Shown piece by piece: positions 21,658 through 30,705 of a DNA stretch of 64,000 nucleotides. This DNA comes from Siphonodentalium dalli (lineage: Eukaryota > Mollusca > Scaphopoda > Gadilida > Siphonodentaliidae): assembly GCA_032622095.1 (NCBI GenBank), contig CP136064.1, positions 135,735,954 to 135,799,953 on the forward strand, given 5' to 3'. Below the pieces are notes generated by a model. The model was not told the DNA's origin and did no database searches. It saw only the letters and a list, made by a program, of their open reading frames with translations. How positions within the stretch are numbered: position 1 is the stretch's first letter; each line of letters begins with the position of its first letter. The position numbers were made by a program, and so were the translations under genes.

Positions 21658-22308
21658 TTATACTTTTGAATAAATGACAGGACCTCGGTCATTAGCTGTC
21701 AACCATTTATGGAAAATATCAGTTCTAATTCGCAAATAATTTTCTGTTCTAGGATGAAAATCTACTAAAATATATCCATGATTTATTGAAGTTGCATCTT
21801 CGTATGCTTGTTTCAAATGATTGATTTGCATTTGATGAGCCAAAACTTTTATTTAATTTTTATCTCGAACGCTTTGAAATAAAACCATGTAGTGTGCATT
21901 CAAACTTATAGTTCTGCTACTTTTTGATTTTTGGAACATGTTTTGAGTAATGTAAATTATTGAAGCATTTCGATGGTGACCTTTTCTAGTAAACCAAAGC
22001 ATTATTTTGTCTTCATCTTGTTCCCCCATCATGTCATCGAAAACAACAAGATGAGGAAATGATTTATCTGATACAATTTCCTCATCATCGTCTGGAATAC
22101 CATCGATAAACTCAACGTTATCAATTTCTTTTATACGATTGTATGTGTCTTGCCATTCTTTGTAACACCAAACTATTTTCTTTGGTGGTGTTTGGAATAA
22201 ATCGTGTTTAAATTCAATAACTTTTTTAACAAATTCTGTTTTACCTGATCCACTAGGTCCGCTGATAAAGAAATTACACGGATGTTGGAAAAGTAAAGAT
22301 TCTTCCAT
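21658..22308 (-). pseudogene. Genome-packaging ATPase (FtsK/HerA, A32-like), frameshifted
   Basis: The ATG at 22,308 opens the ATPase. Walker A GPSGSGKT is at residues 17-24 and Walker B LVVFDDMM at about 87-94, followed by the sensor-like region SIIYITQNMFQ. The first frame ends at 21,853 just after VRDKN. The C-terminal part continues in another frame, with QAYEDATSINHGYILVDFHPRTE and RIRTDIF, down to 21,658. That segment is the usual C-terminus of Polinton packaging ATPases and not a separate small gene. The break lies in an A/T run at about 21,845-21,857. The family powers DNA loading into capsids. Confidence 0.88.
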
Positions 22309-22341
22309 GTTGTCACTTTGTTGCCTAATCAGAGAGTGAAC

Positions 22342-22980
22342 TTAACGACGTGTGAATTTAGTTGTTAAACAGAAATCTCCATAGCTGTAAATATTTCCAA
22401 ACATTTCAATAATCCAAGTATTATAGTCTTCTATTCTTCTGTTTGTTCTGTAAACAAAAAAATCATTTCCTATGTTTTTAATTTTTGCATATGTTGACAT
22501 TTTTTTTGTTAACAAATACCCATAGATCCTAGGAACTGATTTAAAGGTTCCCCTAGCAAGAGGATAATTATCTTCATACTTTGTATAATGAATATAGTCA
22601 TGTTCATCAAAAGTTTCTAAATCTAAATGGTGTTCATCACCACCAAATATCCAAAAATCAGATATTCTTTCAATGAGCAAAAATGTTTTGAATTTAATAA
22701 ATGATTTAATATATTTTTGAGAGAAATGAGAAAATATACTTGTCTCAAGATAGTCCAATCTCTGTAAACATTCGTCGACATCACAGCATCGTAGTATTGC
22801 TTCCTTTTCTCTTTCAAACCAGACTTCTTGTAATTCCTTCTTTATCTCTGGAATAAGTGTTGACTGTGCCACCAAATATCCATAAATCTTCTCAGCAATT
22901 TCTGGAGGTACTACTCCTGTCAACATCTTGACATGAAATGACTCAACATCTCCATCCGTATGGATATGTGTGAATACCAT
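22342..22980 (-). CDS. Unknown Polinton-encoded protein
   Basis: The intact frame of 212 residues runs from the ATG at 22,980 (MVFTHIHTDGDVESFHVKML). The start overlaps the PolB stop by 38 nt; a GTG further upstream is less likely. A VVPPEIAEKIYGYL segment has the look of an F-box-like helix but I would not assign it. The middle is rich in charged and aromatic residues and ends TTKFTRR. It sits between PolB and the ATPase, 34 nt before the latter. No domain recognised. Confidence 0.6.
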   Translation of the reverse strand: MVFTHIHTDGDVESFHVKMLTGVVPPEIAEKIYGYLVAQSTLIPEIKKELQEVWFEREKEAILRCCDVDECLQRLDYLETSIFSHFSQKYIKSFIKFKTFLLIERISDFWIFGGDEHHLDLETFDEHDYIHYTKYEDNYPLARGTFKSVPRIYGYLLTKKMSTYAKIKNIGNDFFVYRTNRRIEDYNTWIIEMFGNIYSYGDFCLTTKFTRR

Positions 22981-25900
22981 TGACGAGTTTTCGTTTTGTG
23001 TACACCGATCTGAAAGTTTTGGTTTGACACTCACTAATCAGTTGATGGTTCTTTTGTCTTTTAATTCTGGAAGGATACTCAACAACAGTTTTGAAATTTT
23101 CACGATCATTAACACATTGTACCATTGTTTCAAAATTAACTTTTTGACTTGCTCTGTAATCAAGAGTGATACCTTTTACCTTACATTTGGTGTATCTTCT
23201 CCCATCTTTGATGTATTCATATCCGTAGTTCTTTGGCCCAAGTCCAACAAATTTGACAATCTTTGCATCTGGATGTTCGTCGCTCCATTTCCCCAATCTT
23301 CCTTCGATAGTTTTGATGTTCTTCTTTGATGGATCACTGACATACATACAGCTGTCTGTATCAAAATACAGCACTCTATCTCCAAGTTTTTTAAAAACTT
23401 TATACAATTGTAATCTGGCATACGCTGTAACAAAAGAAGCAACAACAACATTTGCTGAATGATGAGGTTCAATATTATCTAAAATATCAACATAATTTAC
23501 CAGAATGAATTTGTCACCATCAAGAAGTGTAACATTTTGAACAATTATATTGTTACTAGTAAGCAATTCAAAATAACGTGATGGCTTATCCACATACTCT
23601 GTTTTTGACATAAGATTTCTTTGTGCGTTCTTACCCCATATACAATTAATCATAATTTTAGATATTTGGCGTTTTCCTGGATTCTTCTCGATGTTCTCCA
23701 ATTTTATACCCTCAGCTGCATAATAATCCTGTACAAACTTTTGCTTCTGTTCTTCTGTCTCAACACCAAATGGATAACCACTACATTCCTGTTTGATCTT
23801 TAGATGTTTGTCGATATAGGATTTGTATATTTCATCTGTCCAATCTGTCCAATGCCAAATTTGGTACACATCAAGTATTTTGTAGCCAACATCCATTGCT
23901 TTGAATAATTCTGGCGTGGTCCACACTCCGGTTATAGCTCGATCTTCTTCTGAATGGTTACATGTCTCGTTCTCATTGATGGCGCAAGTGTTGCACAAAG
24001 TAAAAACCATTTTGTTGTTACAATGAATCGGTAGAACTGGAATATACAATTTCGATGGTGGTAAAATTGTACATTTAACAAGCCCCGCATAGTCTCTAAT
24101 GTGTTCTTGATCGATCTGCTCTTGGCTCAAAATTTCTGGATGTCCAACAGGGTAGAATTTATATTTGTTGCAAATGGATACAACGAACACACATCGATGA
24201 ACTTGATTTCTTTTGTGGAATCTTGATCAATTTCCTCGTACAATTTGATGGCATTTGTACGTCCACCAAACAATGCTTCTCTTGGCAAAATGGGGTCTCG
24301 ATGTTTGTAGAAAGATTCCATTTGTTGTTTGAATTTCACATCCGATTTCATTCTTTCGTCGATCTGATGTCCCCAAAGTGATTCAACTCTGTAACCAAGA
24401 CTTTCCAGTTCATCTTTCTTCTGTTGAGTTCTTGTATATAATTCTTCCATGGTGAGCATCGTATAGGGATTCTTGTATTGTCTGTTGTAACATTTTGGAC
24501 ATCCATGAAACAGACATCCATTCATCTCAAAAACTGTTCTTGTGGCTTCCTCATATCCATCGACGTAGTGTCCACCAATCTTGATTTCTCCTCCATTCAA
24601 AGCATGCTTAATTGTTATCATACGTGACAATGATAGATGTTGAAGCCAACGTATCGCTTTCATGAAATAGTTTTTAGCACATGGGTATCCACCATCTGGA
24701 ATGATTCCAATTGTTTTCTCTGGCATTGAATTCTTCCTCCATGCCAAATTGCAAACTTGCGCCAATGTTATTGACTCAATGAACGGGTCAATCTGTTCTG
24801 TTTCCAATATGTATTTCCTGAAATTTCCACATCCACGGCGAAGAATATCCACGTCTGATTTGCAGTACTTCTCCATCTCTTCTTGGAAGTTGAATATCAC
24901 GTAATTTTCTATTTTCTCATTGTACCATTCAAAGAATTTCTCTCGATTTTCCACGCTCATCATGTCTGGTTTGTAGTAATCAGAAGCCAAGTAAGGTCCA
25001 ATGTAATTTTGAAACTTTGGTGAATTCGCCCAATGTGGAAAGTGTCCTTTCGTCATCTCATTCAGCTGAAAAGTTTGTGGAAACTTTGAAAGCGGCATCA
25101 TCAGAAAACTCAGAGAATCAATAACTTTCACGCTGTTGCATTTTAAACTGAGAATTTTGTTTCCATTCATGATCAGTTCTGGTTTATGAATTCCACTTTG
25201 TATGAGTGCTTGAAGTAGAAACTGTGCATCGTATCCCTGAGCATTATGTGCTATTGCAACACATCCTTTGTGATCTTGGTGGAATAACCAGTTTGTGAAG
25301 TCTGTTAAAACGTTGTCACCCTTGAATACAAATTCTCTGGAATCCGGTCCGCATGTTTCACATTTTTCTTCGATTGGTTTACACATGCAATCTCCACAAG
25401 CGGTATGTGCAACACAGAAGTTTGGAATATGAACACCTGTGTCTTGTCTGCATTCAAAGTCAAAGAATACATATGGAATCTTTGCAGGTTTCTTTTCCGG
25501 TGATTCATATTTTGGAATGTAGCACCTGTGATCCGCTTCAACGATTTCTTTGCAATGTTTGCATTTCTTCAACCCCGCACATATATGTCTGCTTGATTTA
25601 TTGGTGAGAATTTCTTCATCACAATTGTTGCATAGTTGAACATATTTTTCTTTTCTGTTTTCCTTCCGTCTTCAAATGGTTGTCGAAACAAGATTTACTT
25701 CTGAATGATCGTCGACACGTTCTACACTTCACCCAATTTGTGAAATTACACTGTGTCAATGACCAGCATGCACAAACAAATCTGCATCGATGATCGCCAC
25801 GACTTTTGAATCCAATGTCACAGAATTCGCAGTAGTAGCTGGTGCCTAGAAATCCTTTGATTGATGTTATGGTGTCGAAGTGATTGTTGTTGTAGTAGAT

Positions 25901-26902
25901 GTGTACACATTTGCTCTCCGAACACATTTCTGCAGGTTCAAATAGAAATCCAGCACCAGCAAATTCATTGTGAATTTTCACAACATATTCTGGAATACAA
26001 TATTTCTTGAATCTTGTGGAACTCATTGATACTGCAAACTGTATCGTGCGGAATGCCAGCACGGTTGAGTAGATTTTGTGCGGCATCGATCTGTTTGTGC
26101 TGTGTATATTGATTGTCTTATTCTTTTCCATTTCTTTGACCAGCACGCAGATCCATCACTATCTGCCTTACACATTCCGACGACAATAGATCTTGCCATA
26201 CACATAACATCATCAGCATTTTCAATCCGGACAATACTTCTTTTTACTTTTGTCAGCTTGTTCTTGTCTGCAAATGGTCCATAATGTAGTGAGTGTCGTG
26301 TACCACCTTCCGGAATATCTGTAACGAAGATTTCGAAATTGAGTGCACCGTCATGAATTGTAAAGTCTGCATTTGATTGAACTACATTTTGAATATTATC
26401 CATGAGTGTCCCACCATTCAATTCACTGGCTTTTGTGAATGGAATGAAAATGCTCATATCAAGTCCTGGATGATTTATCGTAACTCTGATTCTTGTCTTC
26501 TCATTTGCTGAACATTTCTGTTTCAATTCTTCTGTCAACTTCTCAAATATCTCTGGAATGTTCTCAATTGGATCTGTAAATTTCTCGAATTTTCACACCA
26601 AATTGTCGTGCTGCTGATTTAAATTTTCTGGAAAATTTCTCCGAGTTCAGCTCCAATTTGAAATATTTTGTTGGATTGAACACAACACGCTCTCTAGCCA
26701 GAATTCTCTTTCTCGTCCCACCAATTTCTCTATTCTGTCTTCGACCGCGTCCAATCTGCCCATCACTAGAACTTTCTTCACTTTCTGCCCCATCAGTTTC
26801 CATATCACTCTCTTCAATAACTGCAGACCTTGGTCTTTTTCTAACAATATCTTCTTCGCTGGTGGCGTCGTCTGAAACAGGTCTTTTAATTCTCTTAAAC
26901 AT
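22943..26902 (-). pseudogene. Protein-primed family B DNA polymerase, multiply frameshifted
   Basis: A gene of about 4 kb coding for some 1,300 residues replicates the element. The N-terminus is basic (MFKRIKRP ... RKRPR), then come Cys/His clusters at 25,530-25,860 (CEFCDIGF, CRTCRRSF, CKHCKEIV). Exonuclease motifs are FDFEC (~25,457), HNAQGYD (~25,240) and YCKSDVDIL (~24,860). An insertion with FHGCPKC lies near 24,500. Polymerase motifs are DVCSLYP (~24,190), KIMINCIWGKN (~23,650) and YFDTDS (~23,360). Frame changes occur near 26,550, 26,085, 26,010, 25,640 and 24,175. Every catalytic motif is nevertheless retained, which argues for recent breaks or sequence errors. Confidence 0.92.
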
Positions 26903-27200
26903 TTTTGTCTTGAGTTTTGTCAGCAAAATATATTGCGACTGGCTTCTTCGGAGTTGAAGTGTAAAGTGTAGAATCACACCTGCTTTTATAGCATTCGATG
27001 CATTCGATGCTATAAAAGCAGGTGTAATTCAACACGTTACACTTCAACTCCGAAGAAGCCAGTCGCAATATTTTTTGCTGACAAAACTCAAGACAAAAAT
27101 GTTTAAGAGAATTAAAAGACCCGTTTCAGACGACGCCACCAGCGAAGAAGATATTGTTAGAAAAAGACCAAGGCCTGCAGTTATTGAAGAGAGCGATATT
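26806..27200. promoter_or_regulatory. Palindromic bidirectional promoter spanning two N-termini
   Basis: Two ~185-bp arms are inverted around a centre near 27,000. Each arm carries TATAAAAGCAGGTG (plus strand 27,011; minus strand mirror ending 26,990), a 5' leader and the first ~33 codons of a gene. The two TATA boxes are 20 bp apart and face outward. Predicted start sites would fall about 30 bp downstream of each, shortly before the ATGs at 27,099 and 26,902. Confidence 0.85.
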
Positions 27201-27698
27201 GAGCTACATAAAGAAGATTCAAAAAAATCTACACAACCACAGACTAGAAAAATTCAAGATAATCTTGTCGAATTGAGACAGATCTCTACCGATTTGTTTA
27301 AACTTTGTAACAAAATGCAATGGCAAGAGAAACAAGAGAAAAACAAAACTGATAAAAATTGGAAACCGCCATATGGTTACTGTTACAAATGCGGACAAGA
27401 CACCCATTGGTCCTTCCATTGTAAAGTAGATTTCGGCGACAAAAAAAATGTGAAAACTATACAAAAGTCTACAAGCAGTAACAATACAAGAACAAATGCA
27501 GATATCAAAACTGAAGAGATGTCTACAACATCAGATTTTTCCAAACAAGACCGACCTGTTGATCCTACGAATGATTCACAGAACAAATCTGAAGATAAAC
27601 ATCCAGAAATTGAAAATTCCAAGAAAACTTCCAAGAAAAAGAAGCTGAGACCATTCTACATTCCAAAAACAGATAAACGAATCGACACAAACAATTGA
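27099..27698 (+). CDS. Zinc-knuckle protein sharing its N-terminus with PolB
   Basis: The 199-residue product has a first ~33 residues that match the PolB N-terminus almost exactly (MFKRIKRPVSDDATSEEDIV ... VIEESD). They carry two basic clusters that look like a bipartite nuclear signal. Residues 45-85 are helical. A classic CX2CX4HX4C knuckle follows: C95, C98, H103, C108 in CYKCGQDTHWSFHC. The tail is lysine/serine rich. The ATG at 27,099 is preferred because the mirrored ATG serves PolB. An AATAAA lies 16 nt after the stop, so this gene appears conventionally polyadenylated. A nucleic-acid-binding replication partner is a reasonable inference. Confidence 0.8.
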   Translation: MFKRIKRPVSDDATSEEDIVRKRPRPAVIEESDIELHKEDSKKSTQPQTRKIQDNLVELRQISTDLFKLCNKMQWQEKQEKNKTDKNWKPPYGYCYKCGQDTHWSFHCKVDFGDKKNVKTIQKSTSSNNTRTNADIKTEEMSTTSDFSKQDRPVDPTNDSQNKSEDKHPEIENSKKTSKKKKLRPFYIPKTDKRIDTNN

Positions 27699-27713
27699 AA
27701 ATTATGTTGTGTG

Positions 27714-27719
27714 AATAAA
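27714..27719 (+). terminator. Poly(A) signal of the zinc-knuckle gene
   Basis: AATAAA lies 15-20 nt downstream of the TGA at 27,696-27,698. It contrasts with the histone-like stem-loops that end the neighbouring small genes. Confidence 0.6.
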
Positions 27720-27787
27720 TTATGAATTGAACAATCGTGTTTTGTTTTTTTCAGCTATGAAAGAGTAACCTTTTGGGAAATGTGGGT

Positions 27788-27803
27788 GGCCCTGAAAAGG
27801 GCC
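27788..27803 (-). terminator. Histone-type 3' stem-loop after the 27,823 gene
   Basis: On the minus strand it reads GGCCCTTTTCAGGGCC: a 6-bp stem and TTTC loop, fitting GGYYYU-UHUH-ARRRCC. It is preceded by AAAAC and followed directly by ACCCA, the canonical flank. An A-rich AAAAGG segment lies 13 nt further on (27,769-27,774). The stem starts 19 nt after the stop codon. Confidence 0.85.
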
Positions 27804-27822
27804 GTTTTCTCTTTTCCAGGAT

Positions 27823-28176
27823 TCATAAGAATTCTGACAAATCAGGATATATCCCGTTGGGATTAATTGTCACAGACCAAATAGGATTTGATCTGTGCGC
27901 CGCACCAGCCTGAGCAAAGCTGTCAATCGCTGCATTGCACAGATCTTTCTTCTTGATCTGTGACAAGATCTCCACGAGATCAAGATTGCTTGATTCTTGA
28001 ACATCACATACTTTAGGCAATGGTCGTCGGCGAGCCAAAAAATCTCTTATCATCTGCTTCTGAACCATACTTTGTTTAGGAGAATCCTGCCATTTCCTAT
28101 ATCTTCTTATTTCCGTCTCCTCTGACGAATCTCTCTTCCTCCACAACTTCTTGAGAAATTTCTTTAAAGACGGCAT
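27823..28176 (-). CDS. Unknown small basic protein (right-arm gene 1)
   Basis: The intact frame of 117 residues runs from the ATG at 28,176. The N-terminus MPSLKKFLKKLWRKRD is a strongly amphipathic basic helix; the rest has a charged middle and ends NPNGIYPDLSEFL. I recognise no domain. It is divergent to the gene at 28,784 and shares its spacer. It ends 19 nt before a histone-type stem-loop instead of an AATAAA. A TATA-like TGTATACAAATA lies about 35 nt upstream of the ATG. Membrane or nucleic-acid binding is possible from charge only. Confidence 0.65.
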   Translation of the reverse strand: MPSLKKFLKKLWRKRDSSEETEIRRYRKWQDSPKQSMVQKQMIRDFLARRRPLPKVCDVQESSNLDLVEILSQIKKKDLCNAAIDSFAQAGAAHRSNPIWSVTINPNGIYPDLSEFL

Positions 28177-28195
28177 AATGAATGAAGTTCACTGA

Positions 28196-28740
28196 AAAAG
28201 TGAAAATATTTGTATACATTTGACACGGGCGACAATGAAATCACATGTCGCGTTGGCGTTAAAATTGACAAATATTTCCTGACGTTGTGTTTTTTCAGAG
28301 ACGGATCAGCGTGCATATTTTTCTTGATCATCATTGCATAGCGATCAAACAAATGTTTTTAATTTCGTTAGATCATTATCTATTATTTGGTACACATGAT
28401 TGATATATTTATTACCTCGTTAGGAAAATATGGAATGTTTTTCTAGTTTTTGGAATTGTACATATTTTATACATAAAAACTGAACACAAGAAACATACTG
28501 AACATTTTTCTTGATCATTGCATTTGATAACTTTACTTGGTCATCGTTTATGAACGAAGATGAATTCATATGTTAAAACATCTTAATTAATTGTATATAC
28601 TATCATGAATTTAATCTATAACATATCGAAATGGTGAAACTAACAGATAATGCACTGAAAAGAAACACAACGTCAGGAAACATTTGTCATTTTTAACGTC
28701 AAAGTATTATGTGCTTTCTCTACCGCCCGCGCAATCGTGA
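28196..28740. promoter_or_regulatory. Symmetric divergent spacer, copy 1
   Basis: The intergenic region between two divergent genes has ~42-bp inverted repeats near each end: 28,257-28,298 and 28,654-28,698, containing GACAAATATTTCCTGACGTT and its complement. The symmetry suggests a bidirectional promoter. The spacer is repeated at 29,840-30,660. Confidence 0.7.
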
Positions 28741-28783
28741 TACAAGTTCAAGACGGATCTTCAGACTTATTCTGCATTCAAAG

Positions 28784-29002
28784 ATGACTGCAATACCCGA
28801 ACCCTTGATGGCGATACTGAGAGGAACTATGAGTATAACACCGCAGATAATGTGGGGCAGGTACGCAAGAGAAGTGACCGACCGTTCAAAGCTGATCATG
28901 CAAAAAAGAACAGCAACTATACCAACAGAGTCTAGCTGTCCTATTTTATCTGAGGCGGGGCAACAAAAGCAAAATTCTCACTCTGAGAAAATTGGGGAGT
29001 GA
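28784..29002 (+). CDS. Unknown small protein (right-arm gene 2)
   Basis: A frame of 72 residues runs from the ATG at 28,784. The leader and start (TTCTGCATTCAAAGATGACTG) are shared with the gene at 30,706, which supports this start. The product MTAIPEPLMAILRG ... HSEKIGE has no recognised domain. It may be a truncated relative of the longer downstream gene. Two stem-loops of the histone class follow at 29,023 and 29,050; no AATAAA is seen between stop and stem. Confidence 0.5.
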   Translation: MTAIPEPLMAILRGTMSITPQIMWGRYAREVTDRSKLIMQKRTATIPTESSCPILSEAGQQKQNSHSEKIGE

Positions 29003-29022
29003 ATTTTGATGTCGTACAAAAC

Positions 29023-29038
29023 GGCCCTTTTCAGGGCC
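29023..29038 (+). terminator. Histone-type 3' stem-loop, first of a tandem pair
   Basis: GGCCCTTTTCAGGGCC lies 20 nt after the stop codon at 29,002. It is preceded by CAAAAC. It is identical to the stem-loops at 31,190 and, inverted, at 27,788. Confidence 0.85.
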
Positions 29039-29049
29039 AAAACAAAAAC

Positions 29050-29065
29050 GGTTCTTTTCAGGACC
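29050..29065 (+). terminator. Histone-type 3' stem-loop, second of the pair, with HDE-like tail
   Basis: GGTTCTTTTCAGGACC has the same 6-bp stem and TTTC loop but different stem bases, with one G.U pair. It still fits GGYYYU-UHUH-ARRRCC. It is followed by AACCA and, 13 nt later, by CAAAAAGAAAAAC (29,078-29,090), an excellent candidate histone downstream element. The altered bases with kept pairing suggest selection on structure. Confidence 0.85.
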
Positions 29066-29090
29066 AACCAATTTTTTCAAAAAGAAAAAC

Positions 29091-29275
29091 TTTTAGCATT
29101 GCTTAAGAACTAATAATGTTCATTGTACCCTATGTTTCGTTTTGAAAAAATCACGCCACGAATAATTTAAAACAAAATATACTTGCAAATATTTGTTGTT
29201 GATTAAATTATGAAATGAACAATCGTGTTTTGTTTTTTTCAGCTATGAAAGAGTCACCTTTTGGGAAATGTGTGT
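29091..29275. other. Spacer between convergent right-arm genes
   Basis: No gene is present. The part at 29,205-29,275 repeats 27,725-27,787 (AACAATCGTGTTTTGTTTTT, then the stem-loop flank). This shows that the two divergent gene pairs arose by tandem duplication. Confidence 0.6.
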
Positions 29276-29290
29276 GGCCCTAAAAGGGCC
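29276..29290 (-). terminator. Histone-type 3' stem-loop with a 3-nt loop
   Basis: The minus strand reads GGCCCTTTTAGGGCC. It is the same stem as its neighbours but lacks the loop C, giving a three-base loop. The flanks AAAAC and ACACA are similar, and AAAAGG lies 13 nt downstream. It lies 22 nt after the stop of the 29,313 gene. Confidence 0.7.
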
Positions 29291-29312
29291 GTTTTAAATT
29301 TATCATCTGACT

Positions 29313-29801
29313 TTAACACCGTTTTGTGTTTTTCTTATATCTTGACATATCTTTCCCATGAGAACCGAGAGCTTTTGCGAATTCATCACAATTCTCTGTA
29401 TCTCTAGATTCTTTACAAGGAAGATGAAATCTGACTTTTGTCTCAGTAGAAGCCTTCATGACACTCTTAGGTTGTTTTTCTTTCGTCGCCGATGATTTAA
29501 CTTTTTTGATCTGTTTCTGCTCTTTCGATCTCTCAACATCATGAACCCTGATTGGGATATCTATCTGTTCTGCAACGAAACGAAGATTCACTTTCACTTC
29601 TTGATGCGTTACTTGCGTTTTCACGTCAATATCCCTGCGAAGACATCTCAGTTCATCTAAAATCGCTTTTAAATTGAGTGTATCACCACCTATAGTCATT
29701 GTCGTATTAGCTTGGACTGTTGACTGTGGCGCAGCATATGTATTCTGTGCAACAGGACTACTGTATATCTCACTCTGAAGAAATTCTGTTAACGGATCCA
29801 T
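29313..29801 (-). CDS. Unknown protein (right-arm gene 3)
   Basis: The intact frame of 162 residues runs from the ATG at 29,801 (MDPLTEFLQSEIYSSPV). Codons further upstream in frame lie beyond the duplicated leader. The middle DTLNLKAILDELRCLRRDIDVKTQ looks like a helical, perhaps coiled-coil, segment. The C-terminal third is lysine rich. No domain recognised. It is divergent to the 30,706 gene across spacer copy 2 and ends in a slightly degenerate histone-like stem-loop. Confidence 0.65.
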   Translation of the reverse strand: MDPLTEFLQSEIYSSPVAQNTYAAPQSTVQANTTMTIGGDTLNLKAILDELRCLRRDIDVKTQVTHQEVKVNLRFVAEQIDIPIRVHDVERSKEQKQIKKVKSSATKEKQPKSVMKASTETKVRFHLPCKESRDTENCDEFAKALGSHGKDMSRYKKNTKRC

Positions 29802-29839
29802 CTCTTGATAGCAATCCAATGTAAGGTTGATCAAATTCG

Positions 29840-30660
29840 AAAATATTTGTATACATTTGACACGGGCGACAATGAAATCACATGTCGCATTGGCGTTAAA
29901 ATTGACAAATATTTCCTGCCGTTGTGTTTTTTCAGAGACGGATCAACATGCATATTTTTCTTGATCATTATTGCATAGCGATCAAACAAATGTTTTTAAT
30001 TTCGTTAGATCATTATCTATTATTTGGTACACATGATTGATATATTTATTACCTCGTTAGGAAAATATGGAATGTTTTTCTAGTTTTTGTTTTTGGAATT
30101 GTACATATTTTATACATAAAACTGAACACAAGATTGTTACACGGCGTCAATGAAAACACAACGCATCGAGCTTAAAAATTGACAAGTATTTCCTGACGTT
30201 GTGTTTTTTCAGAGACGGATCAACATGCATATTTTTCTTGATCATTATTGCATAGCGATCAAACAAATGTTTTTAATTTCGTTAGATCATTATCTATTAT
30301 TTGGTACACATGATTGATATATTTATTACCTCGTTAGGAAAATATGGAATGTTTTTCTAGTTTTTGTTTTTGGAATTGTACATATTTTATACATAAAAAC
30401 TGAACACAAGAAACATACTGAACATTTTTCTTGATCATTGCATTTGATAACTTTACTTGGTCATCGTTTATGAACGAAGATGAATTCATATGTTAAAACA
30501 TCTTAATTAATTGTATATACTATCATGAATTTAATCTATAACATATCGAAATGGTGAAACTAACAGATAATGCACTGAAAAGAAACACAACGTCAGGAAA
30601 CATTTGTCATTTTTAACGTCAAAGTATTATGTGCTTTCTCTACCGCCCGCACAATCGTGA
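29840..30660. promoter_or_regulatory. Symmetric divergent spacer, copy 2, internally duplicated
   Basis: Homologous to 28,196-28,740 but with one ~280-bp part present twice (29,892-30,130 and 30,172-30,420). It again has inverted ends (GACAAATATTTCCTG and complement near 29,900 and 30,590). A TATA-like TGTATACAAATA faces the minus gene. Confidence 0.7.
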
Positions 30661-30705
30661 TATATGTTCAAGCACGGCAGCGAACAATTTATTCTGCATT
30701 CAAAG

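Noticed and set aside
21658-21843. Separate 61-residue gene downstream of the ATPase
   Set aside because: Its sequence (AYEDATS ... HGYILVDFHP) is the usual C-terminus of Polinton packaging ATPases, so it is the frameshifted end of that gene.
23176-25607. Plus-strand and alternate-frame open frames across PolB
   Set aside because: Shadows of the polymerase coding sequence without independent features.
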